This document shows positions 1 through 11,118 of a stretch of DNA of 64,000 bases, in pieces. The first letter of the stretch is position 1, and every line of letters begins with the position of its first letter. Origin of the DNA: Piper betle (Eukaryota; Streptophyta; Magnoliopsida; Piperales; Piperaceae). The DNA lies in assembly GCA_033002965.1 (NCBI GenBank), contig JAURVB010013123.1, positions 179,327 through 243,326 of the forward strand. Direction: 5' to 3'. Position numbers and translations under genes: made by a program. A model generated the notes under the pieces. The model searched no databases. It saw only the letters and a list, made by a program, of their open reading frames with translations, and had not been told where the DNA came from.

Positions 1-87
1 TCTTTGCATTATCCGGCTTGGTCTGTCGCGTTATATCTCAAAGTTCTCGTCACCTTATAGTTTGTTGATTTGGACTTCTTTTCACAG

Positions 88-168
88 GGTTCAATGGACA
101 GTTCAAAGGTTGAAAGTTACGTGAAGAATCTCCAAATGGAGGGCAGATACTTGCGCGATGTCTGGTGA
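88..168 (+). CDS. Possible terminal exon of an unidentified gene
   Basis: A pyrimidine-rich stretch ending in CAG (85-87) is followed by an open frame of 26 codons that ends at TGA (166-168). It reads [16 protein letters not shown] and ends GRYLRDVW. The following 180 bases have the look of a 3' untranslated region, with no long frame. The gene body would lie left of the window. I do not recognise the protein, and an 81-base frame next to an acceptor-like motif can occur by chance, so this is a weak call. The earlier exon, if any, cannot be seen because the window begins only 87 bases upstream. Confidence 0.35.
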   Translation, partial: GSMDSSKVESYVKNLQMEGRYLRDVW

Positions 169-795
169 AGGGTGCCTAGTTACATGAAAGGCCACACTGG
201 ACTACAACCATATTTGCCGGCGAGGCATTTTTTGCTGCTGCTGCCGACACCCGTCAGCGTAATCAGAAACAATTTTATTTAGATAACCTTATTCTTTGAC
301 CCCGTGATGAAGGGTCTTCTTTGTGTATTATATAATATATGCCCTATTTATATAGGAAGTTTTGGGAACATTCACTTTGCTTAAAAGGCTGTATGCAAAC
401 TTTAATTTGATAATTGCGAGTGCACACGAACTTTGTGATGGCATCTAGCGAGGGATAAGAATTTTGATGACGTGTTTCAGTGGGCTTATTGTGTTGGCAT
501 GATGATATAGTTGTTATTCTTATTATTACTATTGAACGAAACAAGGTCAGGCAAGAGCCACCCTGACAAAGCACACTAGTTTGGTACGTAGCTGGGGAAT
601 ATGGATAATTCTCTTCGCTTTTGATCTAAGCTACAGATATGTTCAGATGTTTTATTGGTGTTATGTTTCTCTTTTTTGAAGCAAACCAGAACATATTAAG
701 TTAAACCAGAGAACAAACTGCAAGCTTGCATAGAACAATCTGTGCATGGAACGATCATATCGTTTGCCTATGACTTATTTTCCCCCATCTCAATC
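169..795. other. Possible 3' UTR then intergenic DNA
   Basis: No supported gene. If the exon at 88-168 is real, its 3' UTR lies here; AT-rich stretches near 330-350 could hold a polyadenylation signal. Confidence 0.3.
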
Positions 796-1300
796 TCATT
801 GCCGGGTGAGCACCGAACCCAAACCGAATTAATCTAACTCCACTTGGTCTCTGGATTTTGCCACTGAGCCCGAGCCAAATTATTTTGGTTAATTCAGTTC
901 AGTAGCTGAATAACCAAATTGCACTATATAAATTATAAAAAATGATTAATTATTTAATTAATTTTATATTATTATTTTAGTGAACATAACCATTTAATAA
1001 GTAATTTTATTTATATATAATTATATATCATATTAAATAAACAAAATTTAATCATATAAATATCATAATTTCACGTTAATTAGGAAAAAAATATAAATTT
1101 TTGATTTTTTTAACTTTTGTCTAATTTAGTTATTTTGGTTTAGTTCGGCTTTGACAAGAAATATCAAAATATACTCCGGTTGTCATTCGGCCCAATCGAA
1201 AACCAAACCGAATTATTTCATAACCAAACCACATTATTAATTTTGGGTTTGGTTCGATTCAGTTTTTAGATTTTACCAAATTATGTTCACCCCTAGTCTC
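796..1300. mobile_element. Possible hAT-like non-autonomous DNA element
   Basis: The left edge reads CGGGTGAGCACCGAAC and the right edge ends GTTCACCCCTAG, so the ends are rough inverted repeats of the GGGGTGARC type. Between them is very AT-rich DNA and repeated 'accaaaccgaa' / 'ttcggtt' motifs on both strands, a common look for small non-autonomous hAT-type elements in plants. Flanking bases CTCATTGC and CTCGTAGC agree at 6 of 8 positions, which could be a worn 8-bp target duplication. The terminal repeats are short and imperfect, so this is tentative. Confidence 0.35.
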
Positions 1301-2500
1301 GTAGCAAAATAAACTTAAATTTCTTACAACAAATAATAAGCATTCTATCTAAAAAGAGGTAAAAAGGAGTAGTTGACTAAGAATTTTCTTAGATTACTTG
1401 CAAGGCTATCTAACAAAAATGGATAAAATAGGCGAAATTTGGCGCTATAGGATTTGCCGGCCATTGTTAATCTATTTTTAAGAATGAACTCAATTTTTCA
1501 TTCGTTTGTTAATTGATATGACATGTTACATTATTTTCTTATGGACTTTAGTTAAAGTCTAATTAACTTGTGACAACACTAATTTTTCATGAGCACTAAT
1601 AACATGTCACCAAGGCCGCCACTTTTGTATCTCTAACATGCATGCAAACGCAAAGAGAAAATAAATAACAAGAGCCGATTATCCATTTAATTACTATATC
1701 TATTACCAATCATACGTCCATACATCAATAAAAATATATCCATCTTAGTACCATCTTACCACAAAGTATAAAACTCTTATCCTAAATGCAAATATAGCAA
1801 AATAAGTAACAAGCCCCTAATCGTTGAGTATCTTCATCCTTTCGCTCTTAGAGTCTTTTTATACCTGTGTACAAAGATAACTTTTTCTACTCAGTACCCA
1901 TAGTTAAGTGTTGAGTTCCTCTACTTGCATATGTAATAAACAATAGTAAGCAAAATAAAATTAAATTGCGTGTCAATTTGACTCGAAGGAAAATCGATTC
2001 GATAAATCATCATTGATAAGCTTGTACATGAACTGAACTGAAACATAGCTTTAAACATAGCATTAATTATAACATTAAACATAACTACTCACATGACATC
2101 TATGAAAAGCTGATTAACTTCTACCCATGAGACTTAACTGATGAGTTGTGATAGGTTAACCTAAAATCTGATAAAAACATGAAAATCCCATCTTACTATC
2201 TTGTTAACTTGATTTACTATGGCTAACTTGAACTGGCATGAATTATTTGAAAACACGAAAGAAGACTGAGTTAACTACCACCCATGTTGAAGGTGTCTAT
2301 ATGGTAGAGAGCAAACTACAAATCACTTAGCAAATAAGTTAGATCCCATAATACGTAAACCCTTATAAAGATCACAAGTAGGCAATTAGCAAAAACAATT
2401 TAAGCCCAATAAAAGACAACCAATAAGCAAAAGAGATAAACAAGGCAATAAAATAAACATAAATAAGTGTGGTGTGTGAGGCAACCCAAGTTCAAACTCA
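1301..2500. other. AT-rich intergenic DNA
   Basis: No gene, RNA or clear repeat seen. The frames are short and the composition is uniformly AT-rich. Confidence 0.4.
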
Positions 2501-4460
2501 AAAAGTTACTTGTTTTGGCGAATTAATCAAATTATTTAAGTTATTAAGTACCTTTGATCTTGATTCACTTAGTTCTCTAAAGCGAACAAGTCAAACACAC
2601 GAGAATTAAGTAAAGTGTGTAAAGATGTGAAACTCAATTAAAATAAGACATACAAAAGAGAAGGGAAGAGAGAATGCACAAGGATTCTTAAAGAGGTTTC
2701 CAACTAATACTCCTCTCTTCTAACCACAAGTCATTTGGTTAGGTAGGTTTTCTTAATGTCACTATGGCAACTAACTTATACACATATATAATAATTTAAC
2801 AATTCATAATATAAATATATTAAAATTAGGTATTGATGTTATTTTGATATTATTCTGTGTATTATAGTTTATGATATTTTTAAATATTTTTTAAGATTTT
2901 TTTAAATTATTTAGAATTAATTATTATTTTTGACTCGAGTTAGACTCGAGTCAACTTTTAATTACGAGAATGCCACCCTCCCCTCTTTACCCCCGCCGGC
3001 GGCGAGCTCGGAGTCGGGGACGCACGGCGGAGGCGGAAACGGGGCGGCGACGTGGTCGGACGGCCGTGGCGTGGTCGGACGGCCGTGGCGGAGCTGAGGG
3101 CGAAAGCGGAGCGGAGGGCGGCGACCCCGGAGTCAGGGACGCACGGCGGAGGCGGAAACGGGGCGGCGGCATGATCGGACGGCCGTGGCGTGGTCAGACG
3201 GCCGTGGCGTGGTCGGACGGCCGTGGCGGAGCTGAGGGCGGAAGCGGAGCGGAGGGCGGCGGAGCGAGCGCGACGGCGGAAGCGGGGAGGTTTTTAAAAG
3301 CCAAATTACCATTTTACCCATGCTTAATTAATTTAATTAAAATCAGACCTAGGGTACTTACAAGTAACCACAAGACCTTTTTCATAAGAACCAAGTGCTA
3401 AAGAACCTTGTAGCTTACAAACCTTCCTTCTCAAGCACCCACCAAGTGCTAAGGAAATGCTTGTACTCCTATCCCCTTAGGAGGCCCCAACGAACCTTCC
3501 GTCACAAGTACCAACTACCAAAGAACTTTGCAAGCTATAAGTCTTTCTTCTTAAGCACATACCAAGTGCCAAAAAGTCATGCAACTAGCCCCAAACACCC
3601 TTAGAGCAACCACCACTTTAAGCTAAGCCTCCCTTCACAATCTCACACATTGAGCCAAGGGAGTCCTCTATTAAAACACACTCCTCCTCTAGGCTAAGAG
3701 GTCATACACACTCTCAACACTTTGAAAGTTTACAAATCACGCGCAAACACACTTTAGCCAAGTCTCATACAATCCTTTCTCTTGGGATTTCATAATTAAA
3801 GCCTATGAATATAAACATATAGGCAAAGTTAGTCCTAACACAAGTTTAAGCTTTCCAAATTGTCAAGAGAGATTTAGGGGTTCAATATCATCCACAATGT
3901 GTCAAAATACTCCCCGCAAAGCCCTATCTATAGATTTCCAACACTTCTCCCAAAATAGCAGCTGTTGAGATTCGAATCCCCCTCATTTATTTTTGTAAAT
4001 GGCAATTTTTGGCAATCTTTTCATATCGATCTACTGCCAAATAATTGACCAAAGGTCTCCTGATCACTTACTTAAACTAGGCACGACTTCTTCGGTTGCT
4101 GATCCTAAGACCAAAGGTCTACCTAAGTTTCCTCAACTTCAATTCTCCTTTTGTCGCGTTAGCCCTAGGGCTTCCACATCCTCTTCAGTTGCTGAACCCT
4201 TGACGGAAGGTCTGCGGAAGTCTGACTTTGCAAAGCTTCTCATCTAGCCGTAGGTCTTTGATAGCCAAACCATTGACTGAAGGTCATCATAAGGTTAAAT
4301 CTTCTTGTTCCTTGGTATGCCCTCCATGCCTTCGGTTGTCGAAATCATGACTGAAGTGTAACCGAAGTCCTCCATACTTTAATACTTCCTTTGATCTTTA
4401 AACTTTGATATCTTCAAATAGTTGCTTGATCATCTATGCTTGCACTTATAGAGCTTGAAG
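2501..4460 (-). mobile_element. Copia-like (SIRE-type?) LTR region, decayed
   Basis: This stretch has no coding frame. It has the texture of large plant Ty1/copia LTRs read on the minus strand: short lists of 'caccaagtgc', 'ccttcggttg', 'gaaggtct' motifs and a TATA-like stretch near 3930-3945. The DNA after the Tat-like element (10240-10255) contains a CCCCCTTTT run that on the minus strand is a purine tract followed by this region once the Tat-like element is removed, as expected for a polypurine tract next to a 3' LTR. A visually similar region lies at 61600-62590. The assignment to copia is inference from this arrangement. Confidence 0.3.
2815..3295 (+). repeat. GC-rich tandem block inside an LTR-like fragment
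   Basis: Bases 2815-2990 resemble the middle of the LTRs of element A (compare 32690-32850: 'gtgtattata', 'ttattatttttgact', 'gagtcaa'). They lead into a GC-rich block made of two long units starting at about 3010 and 3129 (GGAGTCGGGGACGCACGG and a near copy), each holding two or three short repeats CGGACGGCCGTGGCG. Three overlapping frames run through it on both strands; these are compositional and I do not call them genes. Runs of G suggest G-quadruplex potential. Confidence 0.6.
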
Positions 4461-4575
4461 TGTGTTTGCACAGATTTATGCTTATTCTGTCACGTGGATA
4501 ACTTTCGGGATTTGTACTTATCTAGTTACGTGGATGACTTCTGTGCCTCAGATAAAAAGTCTGGGTGGTTACAAG
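4461..4575 (+). repeat. First ~115 bp of the Tat-like 5' LTR, fused to pol
   Basis: This segment matches 8579-8690, the start of the 3' LTR: both read TGTTTGCACA.ATTTATGCTTAT and carry two 'acgtggataact'-like repeats, ending in GGTGGTT.CAA. Immediately after that shared motif the 5' copy changes to reverse transcriptase coding sequence. The rest of the 5' LTR, the primer site, gag and protease have been deleted. Confidence 0.7.
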
Positions 4576-5737
4576 TTGAATCCACAAAAATGTGCTTTTG
4601 GTTTTTCATCAGGACAAGTTCTCGAATTTTTGGTACACGAGCGAGGAATCCAAGTTGACCTTGCCAAAATTCAAGCTATTAGGGATATAAGTCCACCTAC
4701 ATCTTTGCGTCAATTGCAAAGCTTCTTGGGAAAGGTTAATTATATTCGGAGGTTTATCCCAAACTTGTCATCAAAAATTTTATCACTCACTCAATTGTTG
4801 AAGAAAGGTAACAAGTTTGAGTGGGGGAAGCATGTGAGCGAGCCTTTGAGGAGATAAAAGACAGGATTGCTAAGGCTTCCAACTTTACTTGCTCCATTGC
4901 TACATAGATCACTCATCTTATATATTTCTCATACAGAAGCAACACTCACAGCTATCTTGGCCTAGGTTGACGACCTTGGGAGAGAACAACCTATGTATTA
5001 CTTAAGCGGAGCTATGATTTCAATTGAACAAAGGTACACAAAGATAGAGAAGCATGTTTAGCCTTGGTGTTTGCTTTGCAAAAATTGCGATATTACTTGC
5101 TCACACATGAAGTACATTTGGTGGTACACAACAATCCTGTTTGATACCTACTCCAACAACCAGCCTTGTCTGGAAGAGCAGCAAGATGGCTTTGGAAGTT
5201 AATGGAGTTTGATATCAAGTGTGTCACACAAAAAGCAGTGAAAGGTCAAGCAATTACCGAGCTACTCGCCAACCATTCAGCTCTATCACAAGAAAAAAAA
5301 GAAGTCTAGTTCAACATGGATAAAGAACTACTAAAATGGACTTTGTATTTTGATGGAGCAGCTATGGGAATGCACGGAGGAGTAGGACCCATTAGAGGAG
5401 CCCGAGTGGTCTTAGTAGAGCCTTTAGGAAAGATGCATTTACATGCTTACAATTTAGCATATTTTTGCACCAACAACAATGCAGAATATGAAGCAATGTT
5501 GCTTGGACTGTTGCTTGCAAAGGATTTGAAAGTGGAATACTTGCTAGTTTTAGGTGACTCATTATTGGTAGTCCAACAAGCCGAAGGGAATTTTGAAGTT
5601 AAGGAAGCACATTTGGTAGTGTACAAGGCACGTTTGATGCAATTATTGAAGAATTTCAAAGAAGTGATGTCTAAAACCCCGATTTTCTCCTTATCCTATT
5701 ATATTTTCGAAGACGAAAATTCCCACGTTGAGCAGAT
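4576..5737 (+). pseudogene. Tat-like pol remnant: RT end, RNase H, second RNase H
   Basis: From 4576 the frame reads LNPQKCAFGF, then FLGKVNYIRRFIPNLSSKI, the end of a Ty3/gypsy reverse transcriptase (thumb and connection). From about 4860 to 5310 a RNase H is still visible but broken by stops and frame changes (REACLALVFALQKLRYYL, GRAARWLWKLMEFDIK). A fresh frame from 5316 (WTLYFDGAA... CTNNNAEYEAMLLGL... VLGDSLLVVQQAEG) is an archaeal-type second RNase H with its DGA and GDS motifs. The polyprotein is cut at 5737 by a solo LTR and continues at 6995 with EHIPRYTNCMVDAL. The catalytic part of the reverse transcriptase (the YxDD region) is not present. Confidence 0.8.
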
Positions 5738-5751
5738 TGTAAAACTTTGAA

Positions 5752-5784
<33 letters not shown>

Positions 5785-6994
5785 TAGACTATTTTATTTA
5801 GGGTTTTGTAAATCTTAAGAACGAACCATAAATAATATTTAACTAAATTAATTCTTAAGAATCAATGTTGACCTTTATCATATTGGTACAATAATATTTA
5901 TGAATGATTTTAAATAAATTTTGTTTATTGAATTTTTGGGATTAGGAGTTGTGAGTGCGATTTAACATTCATTCACATTAAGTCAATAATAAGTTTTTGA
6001 CTTTTCATTATGAAACTAATTGTTGATATTTAATATAATTATTTGTGATTACGTTCTTTTCTATAAAATTTAATGCAATACCTTCTTGAATTCCACACAT
6101 ATTAATAAAATTTAATGTAGTGGCTTCTTGAATTCTACACATATTCTTTTATATAAAGGAGAGTTTTGTTGATGTTAAATGAAACATCCTCTAGATAGTT
6201 TGTGAGCACATTTGACTCACAAAGGGAATGCTTTAAGATCATCTGTCATAGTTGTGGGTTTCTTATCACAATACCAGGTCCATATAATTACTTGAAATAT
6301 TGTATATTTTGATTTGGGAGTCTTGATCGGCTTGAGCCCACATTCAATCACCATGCGCCGAGTGCAATTGGGGTCAAAGAATTGGCTTAGTCTAACAAAG
6401 GGCAACACCCTTAAAATTCTTGAAAGATTAAATATTTGCCCCCATGCCGAAAGGGGTGACAGGGCGCAGTGGCGCAAGACGGCTCATATGCATTTGTGAT
6501 TCCGAGAGGGTGAGTCAATGGAAAATATCGGTAACTACAGGCCAAGGGCCACATAGCAAGTGTGCGCATACATGAGATTGTAGTTGGATGGGTGACCACC
6601 CTCCTAGTATATTAAGAGCTCAGCATAGGTTCATAATCACTAAAAGACGTAATTCAGATGTTGTGGAATAGATTAATTATTTCTTGTAATTATATGACTT
6701 AGTGTTTTATCACTAACGCAGAATTGCCTCCGCAGGTATGAGCATGGAAGGATGGGTAGAGTTGGGATAGTTGGAGGACTCTGTTATTGTAGTATTATTT
6801 TTTTCTAGATTGCTTGCATGAGAGTGGGATTTTGGTTTGGTTCATGGGGCTTAGATTATTCCTAGCATTTGTATATTAAATTTATTGCTATGGATTTATT
6901 TAAAATTTTGTAATTAATAAAAAATTAATTTATGAGACGTTTAGTTTCATATACTAACACTTGGCTCATGGCTCAGAACAGGCGGGTCGTTACA
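5738..6994 (+). mobile_element. Solo LTR (family 1, copy D) inside the Tat-like pol
   Basis: It begins TGTAAAACTTTGAAAATAAT and ends GGCGGGTCGTTACA, and aligns end to end by eye with the LTR at 42387-43636 and partly with 14996-16831 (shared motif 'cactaacgcggaattgcctccgc'). Length 1257 bp. It has an AAT microsatellite near its start and TATATAAAGG near 6155 as a possible TATA box. It lies between the second RNase H and integrase of the Tat-like element. The flanks CAGAT and TGATG do not form a clean 5-bp duplication, unlike the other copies. Confidence 0.8.
5751..5785. repeat. (AAT)n microsatellite
   Basis: About eleven AAT/ATA units within the start of the solo LTR; absent from the related LTR at 42387. 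Confidence 0.9.
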
Positions 6995-8468
6995 TGATGT
7001 TTGAACATATCCCTCGCTATACAAATTGTATGGTGGATGCACTCACCATATTGGGATCAAGATTCATTGCTAAAGAAGAAGTCATAGAGCTAATTATTTG
7101 GTTTGCTCGTCATGATGCGCCTGCTGGTGTAGTCTTATCGTCAAGTGTTGTAGTTGAATGCTTTGCACTAGATGAGTTTGAGGATTGGTATGGAGATATC
7201 ATCAACTTTTTGGCAGGCAACCAACTACCCAGTGATCGATACAAGGCTTGTGAAGTGCGACGAATTGTTGCACGTCATTTAATTGAAGGGGAATTATTGT
7301 ATCACCAAGGATTTGATGGAGTCTTACTACGGTGTTTGACCAAGGAGGAATGTTTGAAGGCTATGAGAGACGTGCACGACGGGATTTGTGGAGAGCACCA
7401 AGGTGGAAGAAGGTTGTATCACCTTTTGCTCGCATCGGATACTTTTGGCCAACAATGTATAAGGATTGTATGGATTTTACTCAATCATGTGAGAAGTGTT
7501 AGTTGCATGCACCTTTAAGGCATATGCCACCAGAATCATTCCACGCGATTGGCGCTTATTGGCCATTTCAAATTTGGGCGCTTGATTTTATCAGTCCCAT
7601 GCATCCATTATCATCAAAGGGTCACAAGTTCATCTTAGGATTTTATTAAGTAGGGTGAAGCAATACCAGCAAGGAAACAGCAAGGAAACAGACAGGAGAG
7701 TGTGTTGCTCAATACATCAAAGAAAATATCATCTGTCGGTTTGGAGTTCCCTAGAAGCTTATTACGGATAATGCACGCCATTCATGGGATGGCAAGTGGC
7801 AGAGTTAGCCGAACATAGATTTGAAATGGTACAATCATCACCATACAACCCCCAATCTAATGGACAAGTGGAATCTTTCAACAATATTTTAAAACAAATA
7901 TCATGAAAGATGGTGGTAGATAATCAACGAGATTGGCATGAAAGGTTATCTGAAGCATTATGGTCATATCATACTTCCGCACTTGTGAGTAACGGAGTTA
8001 CACCTTTTTTGTTAGTGTATGGGATGGAAACTATCTTGCCTTTAGAAGTAGAGTTACCTGGCACTAAGGATGGCCACCACTTCACATTTATCACCAAAGC
8101 AGGCGGAGTATGTAGCAAGTAAAATTGTGTCACTCGAAGCAATTGATGAGCATCATCATGCTGCAGGGGAAAAGTTGAAAAGGTATCATGAAACAATGAC
8201 AAGGAAGTACAACCAAGACATTGAACTCCTCAAGTTCAACCTTGAAATGTTAGTATTATGCAACACCCGTGAAGTTACGGCTGGGTTGCCAATGTTCAAA
8301 TTTTCCCCATCATGGGAAGGGCCCTATGTTGTGAAGCGAGATATTGGTAAAGGTTGCTATGAATTGTCAGCAATTGATAGAGATTCCTTGTTCCAAGTTA
8401 ATGTGAGATACTTAAAATTTTGGCAAGACCCTGTGACAAGAGGTCACACCTCATCGAATAAAGCCTAA
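6995..8468 (+). pseudogene. Tat-like integrase remnant
   Basis: The frame resumes with FEHIPRYTNCMVDAL and runs to the HHCC zinc region (VHDGICGEHQGGRRL, then C..C in a shifted frame near 7495-7510, CEKCQLHA). The core follows in pieces: WPFQIWALDFISPMHP, then FGVP and KLITDNA, then SPYNPQSNGQVESFNN with the catalytic-glutamate helix. The C-terminal part (8070-8468) contains KFSPSWEGPYVVKRD, the GPY/F-type module, and ends at TAA (8466-8468). At least two frameshifts, several stops and a short duplication of 'agcaaggaaac' near 7670 break it. It is dead as integrase but clearly recognisable. Confidence 0.8.
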
Positions 8469-8578
8469 ATAGTGCATAGATGGATTGATGTACAATGTAC
8501 ATAGCAAAAAACAAATGCAAATTATATTTTTGCAGATTCTTCTTTCTGAGTTGGCAAAAAATTGGCAAGGGGGCTAAT

Positions 8579-10235
8579 GTTTGCACAAATTTATGCTTAT
8601 CTGGTTACGTGGATAACTTCCGAGATTTGCACTTATCCAGTTATGTGGATAACTTCTGTGCCTCGGAGAAAAACGTCTTGGTGGTTTCAAAATCACAGGA
8701 GAAGAATTTTTAAAAATTGGGCAGCCTATGATTCTTCGCCTGTAATCATGGAATAGAAAGGCTTTCAAAATTCTATAAATAGCTGAGCCTAATTGCTAAT
8801 GTATGCACCGGATTTGGAGTAAGAGTTGAAGCCTTGAAGATCAGCCTTGCTACCTTACTCCTGGACTTGTCCAAAGCCATCACCATAAGGTGAAGCCTTG
8901 CTGAGGGGTACAGTCTTTGCATCCTTTCTCTTTATTGCTGTTGCTACTTTGCCATTTTGGAGTACTAAAATCCTTGCCATCATCCCTTTGACACAACCCG
9001 GCTCAATTGTTGGCTGTGAATTAGAGAGTTGCAGTTCTGTCACTACTTTATTTTAAGCCAAGTCAAGGAGGAGGTCAGAACATCGCTGTCTTCATCTATG
9101 AGAAGAGAACTTGTCATCTTGGATACACTCTAGATGCCTGGCCTCATCAAAATCTCATGCTTTTTTGACTGCCGCCCAGTTGCTGTCCGTGGCTTGAGAG
9201 TTTGTCGCCATCCTCTGTTTCAGAATTGCTGCATACCATCCAGAAGCTTTGGTGTGCATTGCTGCCCTGTCAAAAGGGAAGGATTATTGTTGTTGCTGCA
9301 AAACAAGGGTCGTAGAAGGAAAGGGAGAGCCTTGCCCGCCAGAGATGGGAACTCCGGTGCCCAGATTGTCACACTACTGCCACACCAGATTCTTGTGACC
9401 AGAGTAAGAAGATACAGAGTCACATAAAGATTGGAATTTTACTGATTTGAAGAATCACCGCTTGCTCATCTCGTTGCTATTATAATGTGGGAGTTCCTTC
9501 GTCGCTGCTGGCCAATGAGTTCTTGAAGCCCAGGAGAAAACATCGGAGTTGAAATGCTGACCTATCATTGCTGATCGACAACCAGAGTTCGGTTTCCAAT
9601 CATTCTCTTCTGTTGGATCCTACTTCGACCAGCTGCCAAAAGGTCATCGCCGCCGAAGAAGAAGCTCATACGTCGGCGGTGTTGTTGCTAAGAAATAGAG
9701 AGGAAGAAGAAGTGGGGGAAGGAGAAAAGAATAAATGGATATTCTTACCTGTTTACCCACCAACTAATCGATTACCTTGCTTGAATTGATTGTGTATAAC
9801 TCAGTGTCCGACATATTTTTCTTATTTTGGTAATTTTGGTTATAGCAGAGAAGTCAAATTCTTCATTAGAGCATTGCAAGGGCCAGTTTTTGAAAGCTTT
9901 CAAGGTATAAATTATGCGTGGAGTCAAAGAATTAAAGTGGAAAAAATTTCACTATGATTTATAATTTGTGAAGGAATTGAAAATTAGTGGATTGCAAGTA
10001 CCAATCTTACCATGGATTGATTTAGGGATTCAAGTTGAACCCGAAGGAAACACGTAAAATTTTTTGCGCATTATTTTGTGCCTGTGACATCTTTTTTTGA
10101 TTGCACTATCTCTTTTTGCTGCAAACGCACCTCGGTCTCATCGAACTCTTAAACCAGGATTGAAAAGACGCGATCTGCAAGGGTGGACGATCCCGCGCCC
10201 GAACAAAGTATTGTCACTTCAAAGCAACGTTTAGC
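8579..10235 (+). repeat. 3' LTR of the Tat-like element, right edge uncertain
   Basis: It starts right after the purine-rich tract GGCAAGGGGGC with TGTTTGCACA, the same start as the 5' LTR remnant at 4461. A TATA box lies near 8774. The frames at 9134-9427 and 9568-9789 fall in LTR sequence and show no protein family I recognise. The far end is not fixed because the 5' copy is truncated; it could end earlier than 10235. Confidence 0.5.
8774..8782 (+). promoter_or_regulatory. LTR TATA box
   Basis: TATAAATAG, about 195 bases into the 3' LTR of the Tat-like element, a usual position for the LTR promoter. Confidence 0.5.
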
Positions 10236-10571
10236 ATTCTCCCCCTTTTGATGTGGATAACTACTATGTGTTGTTAACTTTCTAAGTTATTAGTGTCAAT
10301 CCTTATGAAACATTCTTAAAGTTTGCTATGTAGATCTTCAACACTTCAATTCTTAAAGTTTTTCCCTTGTATGTCATGAATCTTCATTGCTCCAACCCTT
10401 CACAAGAGGTTAGTTTAAAATAATACAATATGTCATGATAGAATACTTATGCTATGATGATTATGTCATGCAAGCTATGGTCAACAAGGGATTGACAAAC
10501 TAAAATGAGCTAGTCATTATCATTAATTTATCAAAATGACAAATACAACTCCAAAAGATGACTTAACTCTC
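10236..10571 (-). other. Retroelement 3' internal remnant (copia-like?)
   Basis: No frame of note. The motif CTCCCCCTTTTGATG reads on the minus strand as a purine tract of the kind found just before the 3' LTR in SIRE-type copia elements. It would join to the LTR-like region at 2501-4460 if the Tat-like insertion were removed. Confidence 0.3.
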
Positions 10572-10576
10572 ATAGC

Positions 10577-11113
10577 TATAACAGACCCGACCCAAAGTGC
10601 AACGTAATGGGCCTAAGTCATTTCTTTAAACATGGTGAACCAAGTTAAAAGATCTATAGTCCATTCCCACTTATAAACAGGATCTTCTCCCAGTAGGTAT
10701 TAGATGTGGGACTAAGTTGAGGGATCTCACATCCACCCACCTTAGGAAATTTTGTCCCCGAAATGCCTATACTTGGCCCGTTGTTAGCCCCAACCCACGA
10801 CCTTTCTGGCCCGTGACCGGCAGCCTAGCCAACGTCCCTAGTCCAACTCGTTGCTAGCCCCAGGCCACGACCTTTCTGGCCCGTGACCGGCAGCCTAGCC
10901 AACGTCCCTAGTCTAGCCCACCATCTAATACAGTAACCAGGTTGCTTTGATACCACCTATAACGACCCGACCCAAAGTGCAAACGTAATGGGCCTAAGTC
11001 ATTTCTTTAAACATGGTGAACCAAAGTTAAAAGATCTATAGTCCATTCCCACTTATAAACAGGATCTTCTCCCAGTAGGTATTAGATGTGGGACTAAGTT
11101 GAGGGATCTCACA
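10577..11113 (-). mobile_element. TRIM element, copy 1, complete with both LTRs
   Basis: Two direct repeats of about 155 bp (10577-10731 and 10958-11113) flank a 226-bp non-coding centre. On the minus strand the LTR runs from TGTGAGATCCCTCAACTTAG to GGGTCGTTATA. Next to the right LTR is CTTTGATACCACC, the complement of a primer site TGGTATCAAAG that resembles the initiator-Met tRNA site TGGTATCAGAG. Next to the left LTR the minus strand has the purine tract AAGGTGGGTGGA. The centre holds a ~70-bp tandem duplication ('cacgacctttctggcccgtg'). Flanks are an exact 5-bp duplication, ATAGC (10572-10576 and 11114-11118). The near identity of the LTRs suggests a younger copy than the other two. Confidence 0.9.
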
Positions 11114-11118
11114 ATAGC

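Larger units (their letters stand above)
4461..10235 (+). mobile_element. Tat-like Ty3/gypsy retrotransposon, deleted and interrupted
   Basis: Order on the plus strand: short 5' LTR remnant, end of reverse transcriptase, degenerate RNase H, a second archaeal-type RNase H, integrase with HHCC and C-terminal domain, purine-rich tract (8567-8573), and a 3' LTR starting near 8579. A second RNase H before integrase is the hallmark of the Tat/Ogre lineage. gag, protease and most of the reverse transcriptase are missing. Frameshifts and stops throughout mean it is not autonomous. The right edge is uncertain; I place it just before the CTCCCCCTTTT motif of the flanking element. Confidence 0.7.

Noticed and set aside
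2970..3401. 143-residue and overlapping frames on both strands
   Set aside because: They come from a GC-rich tandem block; three frames are open at once, with Arg/Gly-rich composition and no family.
5738..6994. Target duplication of solo LTR D
   Set aside because: Flanks CAGAT and TGATG do not match; only the LTR itself is supported.
9134..9789. Two plus-strand frames of 97 and 73 residues
   Set aside because: They fall in the 3' LTR of the Tat-like element and resemble no protein family.
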